Below are positions 8,144 to 15,556 of a stretch of 64,000 bases of DNA, piece after piece. Both the position numbers and the translations under genes were made by a program. The notes beneath the pieces are model-generated. The model had not been told where the DNA came from and did not search any database. It worked only from the letters and a program-made list of their open reading frames with translations. This DNA comes from HGM12587 sp945786935 (GTDB taxonomy: Bacteria > Bacillota > Clostridia > Lachnospirales > Lachnospiraceae), in contig CALZFY010000001.1 of NCBI GenBank assembly GCA_945786935.1, positions 1-64,000 on the forward strand, in the 5' to 3' direction. Within the stretch, counting starts at the first letter, position 1. Each line of letters begins with the position of its first letter.

Positions 8144-9313
8144 ATGAAAAAGAAAATGTTAAGCGCACTTCTTTGCGTAGCTATGGTTGCATCCATGGTA
8201 GCAGGATGTGGCGGAAAAAAAGCAGATGCACCGGCAGCAGATGCATCAGGAGAAGCAGTATTTAAAATCGGTGGTATCGGACCTACAACCGGTGGTGCAG
8301 CAATTTACGGTAAAGCAGTTCAGGATGCTATGGAACTTGCAGCAGCTGAGATCAACGAAGCAGGCGGTATGAACGGATACCAGGTAGAACTTAAATTTGC
8401 TGATGATGAGCATGATGCTGAAAAATCAGTTAACGCATACAACGACTTAAAAGACTGGGGTATGCAGATGCTTTTAGGAACTGTTACATCTACACCATGT
8501 ATCGCAGTTGCTGATAAGACAGCGGCAGATAATATGTTCCAGTTAACACCTTCAGGTTCTGCAGTAGATTGTGTTGCAAATGACAATGCATTCCGTGTAT
8601 GCTTCTCTGACCCGAACCAGGGTACAGCATCCGCACAGTACATTGGTGAAAACGGATTAGCTACAAAGGTAGCAGTTATTTATGACAGCTCTGATGTATA
8701 TTCATCAGGTATCTATGAAACATTCGCAGCTGAAGCAGCGAATCAGCCATTCGAAATCGTAGCAGCAGAAGCTTTCACAGCAGACAACAAGACAGATTTT
8801 ACTGTACAGGTTCAGAAAGCAAAAGATGCAGGTGCTGAATTAGTATTCTTACCGATCTACTATCAGGAAGTTGCTCTGATCTTAGACCAGGCAAACAAAA
8901 CAGGTTATGCTCCAACATTCTTCGGATGTGACGGTGTTGACGGTCTCTTATCCTTAGAAGGATTTGATACAGCTTTAGCAGAAGGCGTTATGTTATTAAC
9001 ACCATTCGTAGCTGATGAAGATAATGCAGCAACACAGGCATTTGTAGCTAAATTTGAAGAACAGTACGGCGGAACTCCTAACCAGTTCGCAGCAGATGCT
9101 TACGATGGAATGTATGCAATCAAAGCAGCAGTTGAAAAAGCTGGCATTACACCGGATATGAGTGTATCTGATATCTGTGAAGCAATGAAGACTGCCATGA
9201 CAGAGATCACAGTAAACGGTCTGACAGGTGATATCACATGGGATGCAAGTGGTGAACCTACAAAGACTCCAAAAGCTATGGTAATCAAAGACGGAGCTTA
9301 CACAGCGATGTAA
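8144..9313 (+). CDS. livJ: Branched-chain amino-acid ABC transporter, substrate-binding lipoprotein
   Basis: 389 aa. Lipoprotein signal with lipobox VAGC (Cys22), then a low-complexity Ala-rich linker and a Leu/Ile/Val-binding-type periplasmic fold (type I): GGIGPTTGGAAIYG, EINEAGGMNGY, VTSTPCIAVAD and QFAADAYDGMYAI. It captures branched-chain amino acids (or a related ligand) outside the membrane for the LivHM permease. GAGGAGG RBS about 9 nt upstream. It has its own promoter and terminator, so it can be made in excess over the permease genes that start 198 nt later. The codons are strongly biased (many GCA, GAA), consistent with high expression. Confidence 0.92.
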   Translation: MKKKMLSALLCVAMVASMVAGCGGKKADAPAADASGEAVFKIGGIGPTTGGAAIYGKAVQDAMELAAAEINEAGGMNGYQVELKFADDEHDAEKSVNAYNDLKDWGMQMLLGTVTSTPCIAVADKTAADNMFQLTPSGSAVDCVANDNAFRVCFSDPNQGTASAQYIGENGLATKVAVIYDSSDVYSSGIYETFAAEAANQPFEIVAAEAFTADNKTDFTVQVQKAKDAGAELVFLPIYYQEVALILDQANKTGYAPTFFGCDGVDGLLSLEGFDTALAEGVMLLTPFVADEDNAATQAFVAKFEEQYGGTPNQFAADAYDGMYAIKAAVEKAGITPDMSVSDICEAMKTAMTEITVNGLTGDITWDASGEPTKTPKAMVIKDGAYTAM

Positions 9314-9357
9314 AATTCGCTTGCGAATTTTAACGAGAGAAATCCGAAGGATTTCTC
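9312..9357 (+). other. Two tandem hairpins after livJ
   Basis: AAAATTCGC-TT-GCGAATTTT (9312-9331, overlapping the stop codon) and GAGAAATCC-GAA-GGATTTCTC (9337-9357). Neither has a T-tract; the true terminator follows at 9381. They probably protect the 3' end of the abundant livJ mRNA (inference). Confidence 0.6.
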
Positions 9358-9380
9358 GAGTCTAAAACAAAATTTCCCAA

Positions 9381-9418
9381 AAGAGGGTTGTCAGTTTTGA
9401 CAATCCTCTTTTTTTTTG
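9381..9418 (+). terminator. livJ terminator
   Basis: 13-bp stem (left arm 9381-9393, right arm 9398-9410, one G-T pair), 4-nt loop GTTT, followed by a run of T up to 9417. The 3' arm and T-run are reused as the -35 and spacer of the livH promoter. Confidence 0.9.
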
Positions 9419-9425
9419 ATATAAT
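9397..9425 (+). promoter_or_regulatory. Consensus promoter for livHMGF embedded in the livJ terminator
   Basis: TTGACA at 9397-9402, 17 nt, TATAAT at 9420-9425: both hexamers match the sigma-A consensus exactly. The -35 starts in the loop of the livJ terminator and the spacer is its T-tract. livH begins 87 nt after the -10. Confidence 0.8.
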
Positions 9426-9511
9426 GTTGCATACTTGTATCCTTGTATTGTTAAATCAGGAGAGAGCAGGAACAATGAAGGAAAATGAAAAGGTGAAAAA
9501 GAGGTGCTATT

Positions 9512-10396
9512 ATGAGTTTTTTAGGTTACTTAATTAATGGTATCAGTCTTGGCAGTGTTTATGCAATTATTGCACTTGGATATACGATGGTATACGGGAT
9601 TGCAAAAATGTTAAACTTTGCTCATGGAGATATCATTATGGTTGGTGCATTTGCCATTTATACAGCAATGTCGTCTTTGGGAATTTCCCCACTGATGTCA
9701 GTAATTTTGGCAATGGTACTTTGTACAGTTCTTGGTGTAACGATAGAGAGAATTGCTTATCGTCCGTTACGAAATGCAGGTTCTCCGCTGGCGGTTCTCA
9801 TTACGGCCATCGGTGTCAGCTACCTTTTACAGAATCTTGGACTTCTGATCTTCGGGGCTGATACAAAGTCATTCAAATCTGTGGTAACGATGGAAGCATT
9901 GCAGGTTGCAGATGGCCAGCTGACCATCTCCGCAACAACGATCGTAACCATTATTGCCTGTGTGGTGATTATGACAGCCCTGACTTTATTCGTAAAATAT
10001 ACAAAGCCAGGCCGTGCTATGGTGGCAGTTTCTGAAGACAGAGGAGCTGCACAGCTGATGGGTATCAATGTCAACGGAACCATTGCTCTGACATTTGCCA
10101 TTGGTTCTGCCCTGGCAGCCATTGCAGGTGCGCTGTTGTGTTCAGCCTACCCGTCCTTAAGCCCCTATGTAGGTTCTATGCCGGGTATCAAAGCATTTGT
10201 TGCGGCGGTATTTGGAGGTATCGGTTCTATTCCGGGTGCTATGATCGGTGGTATTTTACTTGGAATTATTGAGAACCTTTCCAAGGCGTACATATCTTCC
10301 CAGTTATCAGATGCCATTGTGTTTAGTGTACTGATCATTGTGTTGCTTGTAAGACCTACCGGTATTCTCGGTAAGAATGTTCAGGAGAAAGTGTAG
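9512..10396 (+). CDS. livH: Branched-chain amino-acid ABC transporter permease LivH
   Basis: 294 aa, about eight membrane helices. The start GYLINGISLGSVYAIIALGY and the family segment MLNFAHGDIIMVGA are typical LivH. The cytoplasmic loop with EDRGAAQLMGINVNG is the EAA-like contact for the ATPases LivG and LivF. It forms the membrane pore with LivM. RBS AAGAGGTG before ATG 9512. The stop at 10394-10396 lies 9 nt before livM, so translation is probably coupled. Confidence 0.94.
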   Translation: MSFLGYLINGISLGSVYAIIALGYTMVYGIAKMLNFAHGDIIMVGAFAIYTAMSSLGISPLMSVILAMVLCTVLGVTIERIAYRPLRNAGSPLAVLITAIGVSYLLQNLGLLIFGADTKSFKSVVTMEALQVADGQLTISATTIVTIIACVVIMTALTLFVKYTKPGRAMVAVSEDRGAAQLMGINVNGTIALTFAIGSALAAIAGALLCSAYPSLSPYVGSMPGIKAFVAAVFGGIGSIPGAMIGGILLGIIENLSKAYISSQLSDAIVFSVLIIVLLVRPTGILGKNVQEKV

Positions 10397-10405
10397 GTGG
10401 GAAGG

Positions 10406-11479
10406 ATGAAGAAGATAACATTAGAAAAGAGCACAAAAAGTGCGTTGATTACCTATGGCATGGTTATCGCAGCTTACCTCATTATGCAGGCTATGGTCAT
10501 GTCAGGAAATATCTCAAGTTTATTGAAGGGACTTTTAGTTCCCCTTTGCATCTACTCTATCATGGCAGTATCTTTAAATCTGACAGTAGGTATTTTAGGT
10601 GAATTAAGCCTTGGTCATGCAGGTTTTATGTGTATTGGTGCATTTATCGGTGCATTTTTCTCTAAATGTACGGTAGGTGTGATGCCGGATGGTATCAGAT
10701 TTTTCTGTGCCATTTTAATCGGTGCTGCGGTGGCTGCTTTGTTTGGTTTTCTCATTGGTATTCCGGTACTCAGACTCCGGGGAGACTATCTGGCAATCGT
10801 AACACTGGCTTTTGGTGAAATCATTAAAAACCTGGTAAATGCATTCTATATAGGAAGAGATGCGAATGGATTTCATTTTTCCATGAAGGATGCCATGTCA
10901 TTAAATATGGAGCCTGACGGAGAAATCATCATCAAAGGCGCACAGGGTATTACAAAAACACCCCAGGATGCTAACTTTACCATTGGTGTGATTCTTTTAC
11001 TGATCTCTTTATTTATTGTATTGAACTTTGTAAATTCCAGATCCGGCCGTGCGGTTATGGCAATTCGTGACAACCGTATTGCAGCAGAATCTGTAGGTAT
11101 CAATGTAACAAAATATAAGCTGCTGGCCTTCAGTATCTCTGCATCTTTAGCAGGTGTAGCGGGTGTATTGTATGCACATAACTTAACAACACTGACAGCG
11201 CTTCCGAAAAACTTCGGATATAATCAGTCTATTATGATCCTTGTATATGTGGTACTGGGTGGAATCGGAAATATCCGTGGCTCTGTCATTGCAGCAGTGA
11301 TTCTGACACTGCTTCCGGAATTGATGCGTTCACTGCAGGATTACCGTATGCTTGTGTATGCAGTGGTACTCATCGGTATGATGCTCTTTACCTGGAGCCC
11401 GAAGGCAAAAGAACTTCGTGAGAGATTTTCTCTGAAGAATATGCTTTCAGCAAAAAAGGCACAGAAGGAGGTTAAATAA
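10406..11479 (+). CDS. livM: Branched-chain amino-acid ABC transporter permease LivM
   Basis: 357 aa. An in-frame GTG at 10397 would add three residues; ATG 10406 is preferred because AGGTGG at 10395-10400 is correctly spaced. Family marks: NLTVGILGELSLGHAGFM, GIPVLRLRGDYLAIVTL and IRDNRIAAESVGINV (ATPase contact loop). About eight to ten helices. It pairs with LivH. Its end is 2 nt before livG. Confidence 0.93.
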   Translation: MKKITLEKSTKSALITYGMVIAAYLIMQAMVMSGNISSLLKGLLVPLCIYSIMAVSLNLTVGILGELSLGHAGFMCIGAFIGAFFSKCTVGVMPDGIRFFCAILIGAAVAALFGFLIGIPVLRLRGDYLAIVTLAFGEIIKNLVNAFYIGRDANGFHFSMKDAMSLNMEPDGEIIIKGAQGITKTPQDANFTIGVILLLISLFIVLNFVNSRSGRAVMAIRDNRIAAESVGINVTKYKLLAFSISASLAGVAGVLYAHNLTTLTALPKNFGYNQSIMILVYVVLGGIGNIRGSVIAAVILTLLPELMRSLQDYRMLVYAVVLIGMMLFTWSPKAKELRERFSLKNMLSAKKAQKEVK

Positions 11480-11481
11480 TT

Positions 11482-12240
11482 ATGGCAATGTTAGAAGTAC
11501 AGGGCTTGGGAATTTCCTTTGGAGGCTTACGTGCCGTAGATAATTTTAATCTGAAGATTGAAAAGGGTCAGCTGTATGGTCTCATCGGACCAAACGGTGC
11601 CGGAAAAACAACGATCTTTAACCTTTTAACAGGTGTTTATAAACCAAGCAATGGACGTGTGACACTGGATGGACAGAATATCACCGGTAAAAGCACTATT
11701 GAGATCAACAAGGCAGGGATTGCCAGAACCTTCCAGAACATTCGTCTTTTTCCAAAGATGAGTGTACTGGATAATGTAAAATCAGGACTTCACAATCATT
11801 ATGCGTATTCTACTTTAGAAGGAATCCTACGTTTGCCAAGATATCGTCAGATGGAAAAGGCCATGAATGAAAAAGCCATGGAGCTTTTAAAAGTGTTTGA
11901 TCTGGATTCCTATGCAAATGTACTGGCTACGAACCTTCCTTATGGTAAGCAGCGAAAACTTGAGATCGCCAGGGCTTTAGCTACAGAACCAAAGCTTCTT
12001 CTCCTGGATGAGCCTGCAGCAGGTATGAATCCCAATGAAACGCAGGAATTGATGGACACGATCCGTTTTGTCAGAGATCATTTCGACATGACCATTCTGT
12101 TGATCGAGCATGACATGAGACTTGTATCCGGTATCTGTGAAGAACTGACGGTGCTGAACTTTGGTCAGGTACTTTGTCAGGGAAAAACAAGTGATGTGTT
12201 AAACGACCCTCAGGTTATTACAGCATACCTGGGTGAATAG
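11482..12240 (+). CDS. livG: Branched-chain amino-acid ABC transporter ATPase LivG
   Basis: 252 aa. Walker A GPNGAGKTT near residue 35, Q-loop ARTFQNIRLF, a short signature region LPYGKQRKLEIARAL (LSGGQ replaced by LPYGKQ, normal for LivG), Walker B LLLLDEPAAGMNP and the switch His in LIEHDMRLV. It energises LivHM together with LivF. RBS AGGAGG at the end of livM. Confidence 0.94.
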   Translation: MAMLEVQGLGISFGGLRAVDNFNLKIEKGQLYGLIGPNGAGKTTIFNLLTGVYKPSNGRVTLDGQNITGKSTIEINKAGIARTFQNIRLFPKMSVLDNVKSGLHNHYAYSTLEGILRLPRYRQMEKAMNEKAMELLKVFDLDSYANVLATNLPYGKQRKLEIARALATEPKLLLLDEPAAGMNPNETQELMDTIRFVRDHFDMTILLIEHDMRLVSGICEELTVLNFGQVLCQGKTSDVLNDPQVITAYLGE

Positions 12241-12253
12241 GAGGAAATTTGAA

Positions 12254-12964
12254 ATGGCAATGTTAGAAGTAAAGGATCTGCAGGTTTATTATGGAATGAT
12301 TCAGGCCATCAAAGGAATTTCCTTTGAAGTAAATCAGGGGGAGGTCATTGCACTGATCGGTGCCAACGGAGCCGGTAAGACTACCATCTTGCATACCGTG
12401 ACCGGACTCATTGCACCAAAAGCCGGACAGATCTTCTTTGAAGGGCAGGATATTACAAAAATCCCTGCACATAAAATCGTATCCATGGGTATGGCGCATG
12501 TACCGGAAGGACGCCGTGTTTTTGCACAGCTTTCTGTATATGACAACCTGAAAATGGGTGCCTATACAAGAAAAGATAAAAATGAAATTGAAGAGTCACT
12601 GGAAATGATTTACAAACGTTTTCCACGACTGGAAGAACGAAAAAATCAGATGGCAGGAACTCTTTCCGGCGGTGAACAGCAGATGCTGGCTATGGGTCGT
12701 GCCCTTATGAGCAAGCCAAAGATCATCTTAATGGACGAACCGTCTATGGGTCTTTCTCCGATCTTCGTAAACGAAATATTTGACATTATTCAGGAAGTAA
12801 GTGCCGGCGGCACAACAGTACTTCTGGTAGAACAGAATGCGAAAAAGGCACTTTCCATTGCAGACAGAGCGTATGTGTTAGAAACAGGTAACATTACGCT
12901 GGATGGCGATGCGAAGGTTCTGATGAATGATGACTCTATTAAAAAAGCATATTTAGGGGAATAA
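12254..12964 (+). CDS. livF: Branched-chain amino-acid ABC transporter ATPase LivF
   Basis: 236 aa. An upstream GTG at 12233 is in frame inside livG, but ATG 12254 has AGGAGG (12239-12244) at the right distance and gives the usual MAMLEV start shared with livG. Walker A GANGAGKTT, signature LSGGEQQMLAMGRAL, Walker B IILMDEPSMGLSP and switch region LLVEQNAKKAL. It completes the livHMGF operon; the cytidylate-kinase-like gene follows after 15 nt. Confidence 0.94.
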   Translation: MAMLEVKDLQVYYGMIQAIKGISFEVNQGEVIALIGANGAGKTTILHTVTGLIAPKAGQIFFEGQDITKIPAHKIVSMGMAHVPEGRRVFAQLSVYDNLKMGAYTRKDKNEIEESLEMIYKRFPRLEERKNQMAGTLSGGEQQMLAMGRALMSKPKIILMDEPSMGLSPIFVNEIFDIIQEVSAGGTTVLLVEQNAKKALSIADRAYVLETGNITLDGDAKVLMNDDSIKKAYLGE

Positions 12965-12979
12965 GGAGGCACAAACGGT

Positions 12980-13627
12980 ATGAAACATTTAGTCATTACC
13001 ATTGCAAGACATTACGGAAGCGGCGGAAGAACCGTTGGGTTAATGCTTGCGAAAGAACTGGGAATCAACTGTTACGACAGAGAAATCTTAAGAATGGCAT
13101 CTGATGCCAGTGGTATCAATGAGGCGCTGTTTGAGAGAGCAGATGAAAGACTGAAAAGCAACCTTTTCAGAGTCAGCAGTAAGGTGTACAAAGGACAGCT
13201 GATCACACCGGATAAGGACGACTTTGTTTCCAATGATAACCTCTTTAACTATCAGGCCAAGGTCATTAAGGAGCTGGCAGACTCAGAATCCTGTATCATC
13301 GTAGGACGCTGTGCAGATTTTGTATTGAAGGATCGTCCGGATGTTACCCGTATTTATGTATATGCTGACGAAAAATTCTGTCTGGAACGCTCCAAGGAAT
13401 TCCTTGGAATGATGGACGATGACAGAGAAGTTCAGAAATTTATCGAAAAAACAGATAAATTCCGTGGAGATTATTACAAATACTACACTGGTAAGGATTG
13501 GGATGATGCGCGAAATTATGACCTTTGCTTAAACAGTGGCGTTCTTGGATTTGAGAAGACAGTAGAAGAGATCAAAGCATACTTAAAGGTACGTTTTGGC
13601 AATGATGTATTTGATAATCTGAAATAA
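12980..13627 (+). CDS. Cytidylate kinase-like family protein
   Basis: 215 aa. P-loop variant ARHYGSGGRTVG near the N-terminus, then ELGINCYDREIL and VGRCADFVL, typical of the cytidylate kinase-like family found beside transporters in Clostridia rather than of the main CMP kinase. The nucleotide substrate is not established for the family. RBS AAGGAGG; it is the last gene of the liv transcript and ends before a terminator at 13641. Regulation with amino-acid transport is implied by position only. Confidence 0.8.
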   Translation: MKHLVITIARHYGSGGRTVGLMLAKELGINCYDREILRMASDASGINEALFERADERLKSNLFRVSSKVYKGQLITPDKDDFVSNDNLFNYQAKVIKELADSESCIIVGRCADFVLKDRPDVTRIYVYADEKFCLERSKEFLGMMDDDREVQKFIEKTDKFRGDYYKYYTGKDWDDARNYDLCLNSGVLGFEKTVEEIKAYLKVRFGNDVFDNLK

Positions 13628-13640
13628 TTTAAAATCATAA

Positions 13641-13668
13641 GGGGCTCGCCTGTGGGCGGGCTCTTTTT
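13641..13668 (+). terminator. Terminator of the liv operon
   Basis: 9-bp stem with three G-T pairs (GGGGCTCGC at 13641-13649, GCGGGCTCT at 13656-13664), 6-nt loop and TTTTT. It separates the liv operon from pyrC. Confidence 0.8.
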
Positions 13669-13685
13669 CGAAAGGAGATACAAAA

Positions 13686-14966
13686 ATGCTGATCAAAAAC
13701 GGATTTTTGGTAGACCCGAAAAAAGATCGGATCTACAAAGCAGATATGAGAGTAGCAGAGGGAAAAATTGCCCTCATTGCAGAAAATCTGGAAGCCCTGG
13801 ATGGGGAAGAAATCATTGATGCCGGGGACTTTTATGTGGCACCGGGACTCATTGACGGACATGTGCATTTTCGTGATCCGGGATTTACTTATAAGGAAGA
13901 CATTCATACAGGTGCCTTAGCCGCAGCTGCCGGCGGGTTTACAACCGTTATTTGTATGGCGAATACAAAGCCTGTGGCAGATACTCCGGAGGTGATCAGG
14001 TACGTATTGGATAAGGCAAAGGAAGAAAAGATCCATGTGTTGCAGGCAGGTGCTATTTCTAAAGGCTTTCGTGGAGAAGAGCTGACAGATTTTGAAGCAC
14101 TTTTAAAAATGGGTGCCACCGGGCTTACCGATGACGGAATTCCGTTAAAGAATGAAGAGTTCGTAAAACGAGCCATGGAAAAAGCGAAGGAGCTTCATGT
14201 GGTTTTAAGCTTTCATGAGGAGGATCCGGCCTTTATTGAAAACAACGGGGTCAACCGGGGAAAAGCGAGCACATTTTTCGGAATCGGAGGATCTCCGGCG
14301 GAGGCTGAAGTATCTCTTGTAAAGAGAGACTGTGAGCTTGCAAAGGAAACCGGAGCGAAGATCAACGTACAGCATATCAGCAGTGCAGAAGCAGTAGAGC
14401 TGGTCAGACAGGCAAAAGCAGCAGGTGCAGCTGTTTATGCAGAAGCAACACCTCATCATTTTACCCTGACGGAGGAGGCCTGCATTCAGCATGGAACACT
14501 TGCAAAGATGAATCCGCCTCTTCGTACGGAAGAAGACCGCCAGGCCATTATCAGAGGGCTGATGGATGGAACCATTGATATGATCGCCACAGACCATGCA
14601 CCACACAGTGCAGAGGAGAAGGCCAAATCCATTACGGAAGCTCCAAGCGGTATCATCGGTCTGGAGACAGCCCTTTCCTTAGGAATTACCAGTCTGGTAA
14701 ATCCGGGATATTTAACCCTTCCTCAGTTGATAAAGAAAATGTCCCTGAACCCGGCCAAAATCTATGGTCTGGATAAAGGAACATTGGAAGTCGGAAAAGC
14801 TGCCGATCTGGTTATTTTTGATGCAAAGGAACATTGGACTCCGAAAGGCTATGCTTCAAAGGCGTCCAATACACCGTTTACGGGAAGTCATCTGTGTGGA
14901 ACTGTACAGATGACCATCTGCGACGGAAAAGTCGCATTCAGGAAACAGAATCTAAAAGAAGCTTAA
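13686..14966 (+). CDS. pyrC: Dihydroorotase
   Basis: 426 aa, class I dihydroorotase: closes carbamoyl-aspartate to dihydroorotate in pyrimidine synthesis. Visible metal site DGHVHFRDPG (HxH), further His ligands in NVQHISSAEA and EATPHHFTL, and the catalytic Asp in ATDHAPHSAEEK. RBS AAAGGAG, ATG 13686. It stands alone, with no other pyr genes adjacent. Its 3' end overlaps the convergent Cro/C1-type regulator gene by 29 nt, and no separate terminator is visible between them. Confidence 0.95.
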   Translation: MLIKNGFLVDPKKDRIYKADMRVAEGKIALIAENLEALDGEEIIDAGDFYVAPGLIDGHVHFRDPGFTYKEDIHTGALAAAAGGFTTVICMANTKPVADTPEVIRYVLDKAKEEKIHVLQAGAISKGFRGEELTDFEALLKMGATGLTDDGIPLKNEEFVKRAMEKAKELHVVLSFHEEDPAFIENNGVNRGKASTFFGIGGSPAEAEVSLVKRDCELAKETGAKINVQHISSAEAVELVRQAKAAGAAVYAEATPHHFTLTEEACIQHGTLAKMNPPLRTEEDRQAIIRGLMDGTIDMIATDHAPHSAEEKAKSITEAPSGIIGLETALSLGITSLVNPGYLTLPQLIKKMSLNPAKIYGLDKGTLEVGKAADLVIFDAKEHWTPKGYASKASNTPFTGSHLCGTVQMTICDGKVAFRKQNLKEA

Positions 14967-15345
14967 TAAGTTTTTGGCAGGCATCCTGCTGCTCTATGGG
15001 GAGTGCAAGGATGTCTGTCAGTATTTTTGCCTGTTTTCCGGTCAATGGGATGGTAATTCCGGTGTCATCCACTGCACGGTAAAGTGAGTGCCTGGCTGCA
15101 TAATTTCCGGAATCTTCGATCTGTCTGGTAAATCTGTATTGAACCAGCTGATCCAGAGTTTTCCCATAGAAAAGAGCAATCTTGCGCATGGTCTCGATGT
15201 CAGGAGTTCGTTTATTGTTTTCATAATTGGAATATGCCTGACTGGTAATGCTTAAATGATCGCTGATTTCCTTTTGTGTATAGCCATGATAATGTCGAAG
15301 CTCTCTTAAAACTTCTCCATAAGTCAGTTTATATGATTCGGACAT
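14938..15345 (-). CDS. Cro/C1-type helix-turn-helix regulator
   Basis: 135 aa. Start at 15345 chosen (GAGG 8 nt upstream); an in-frame GTG at 15354 is less likely. Residues about 5-65 form an HTH_3 domain: LRHYHGYTQKEISDHLSITS, YSNYENNKRTPD and the ALFYGKTLDQLV tail. The C-terminal half is not recognised and lacks a clear ligand domain. It is divergent from the class A PBP gene with a 211-nt shared upstream region, and convergent and overlapping with pyrC. A 13-nt palindrome touches its -10, suggesting self-repression. Confidence 0.85.
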   Translation of the reverse strand: MSESYKLTYGEVLRELRHYHGYTQKEISDHLSITSQAYSNYENNKRTPDIETMRKIALFYGKTLDQLVQYRFTRQIEDSGNYAARHSLYRAVDDTGITIPLTGKQAKILTDILALPIEQQDACQKLIKLLLDSVS

Positions 15346-15372
15346 AAGAAACACCTCGTTTTGTTATGGGAT

Positions 15373-15390
15373 ATTATAAACGAATCGTTT
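15373..15390 (-). promoter_or_regulatory. Promoter -10 and candidate operator of the HTH regulator
   Basis: On the minus strand TATAAT lies at 15378-15373. Directly upstream of it, sharing one base, is the perfect palindrome AAACGAATCGTTT (15378-15390, 6-1-6). It occupies the -10/-35 spacer, so a dimeric HTH protein bound there would block transcription. The -35 is poor (CGAATG). Operator role inferred. Confidence 0.5.
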
Positions 15391-15461
15391 CTTTACATTC
15401 GAAAAAGAAAACAAATTGAATGATAAAATTAATAATGAAACATTCTGTTGAATTTGGGCGG

Positions 15462-15490
15462 TTGACGTTGCTATAGAATTGTTAGATAAT
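15462..15490 (+). promoter_or_regulatory. Promoter of the class A PBP gene
   Basis: TTGACG at 15462-15467, 17 nt, GATAAT at 15485-15490; each hexamer is 5/6. The start codon is 66 nt downstream. Confidence 0.75.
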
Positions 15491-15556
15491 AGATAGGAAA
15501 TACGTTCCGGATATGGAAAATTACAAAATATATTAGGTAATGATAAAGGATAAAAG

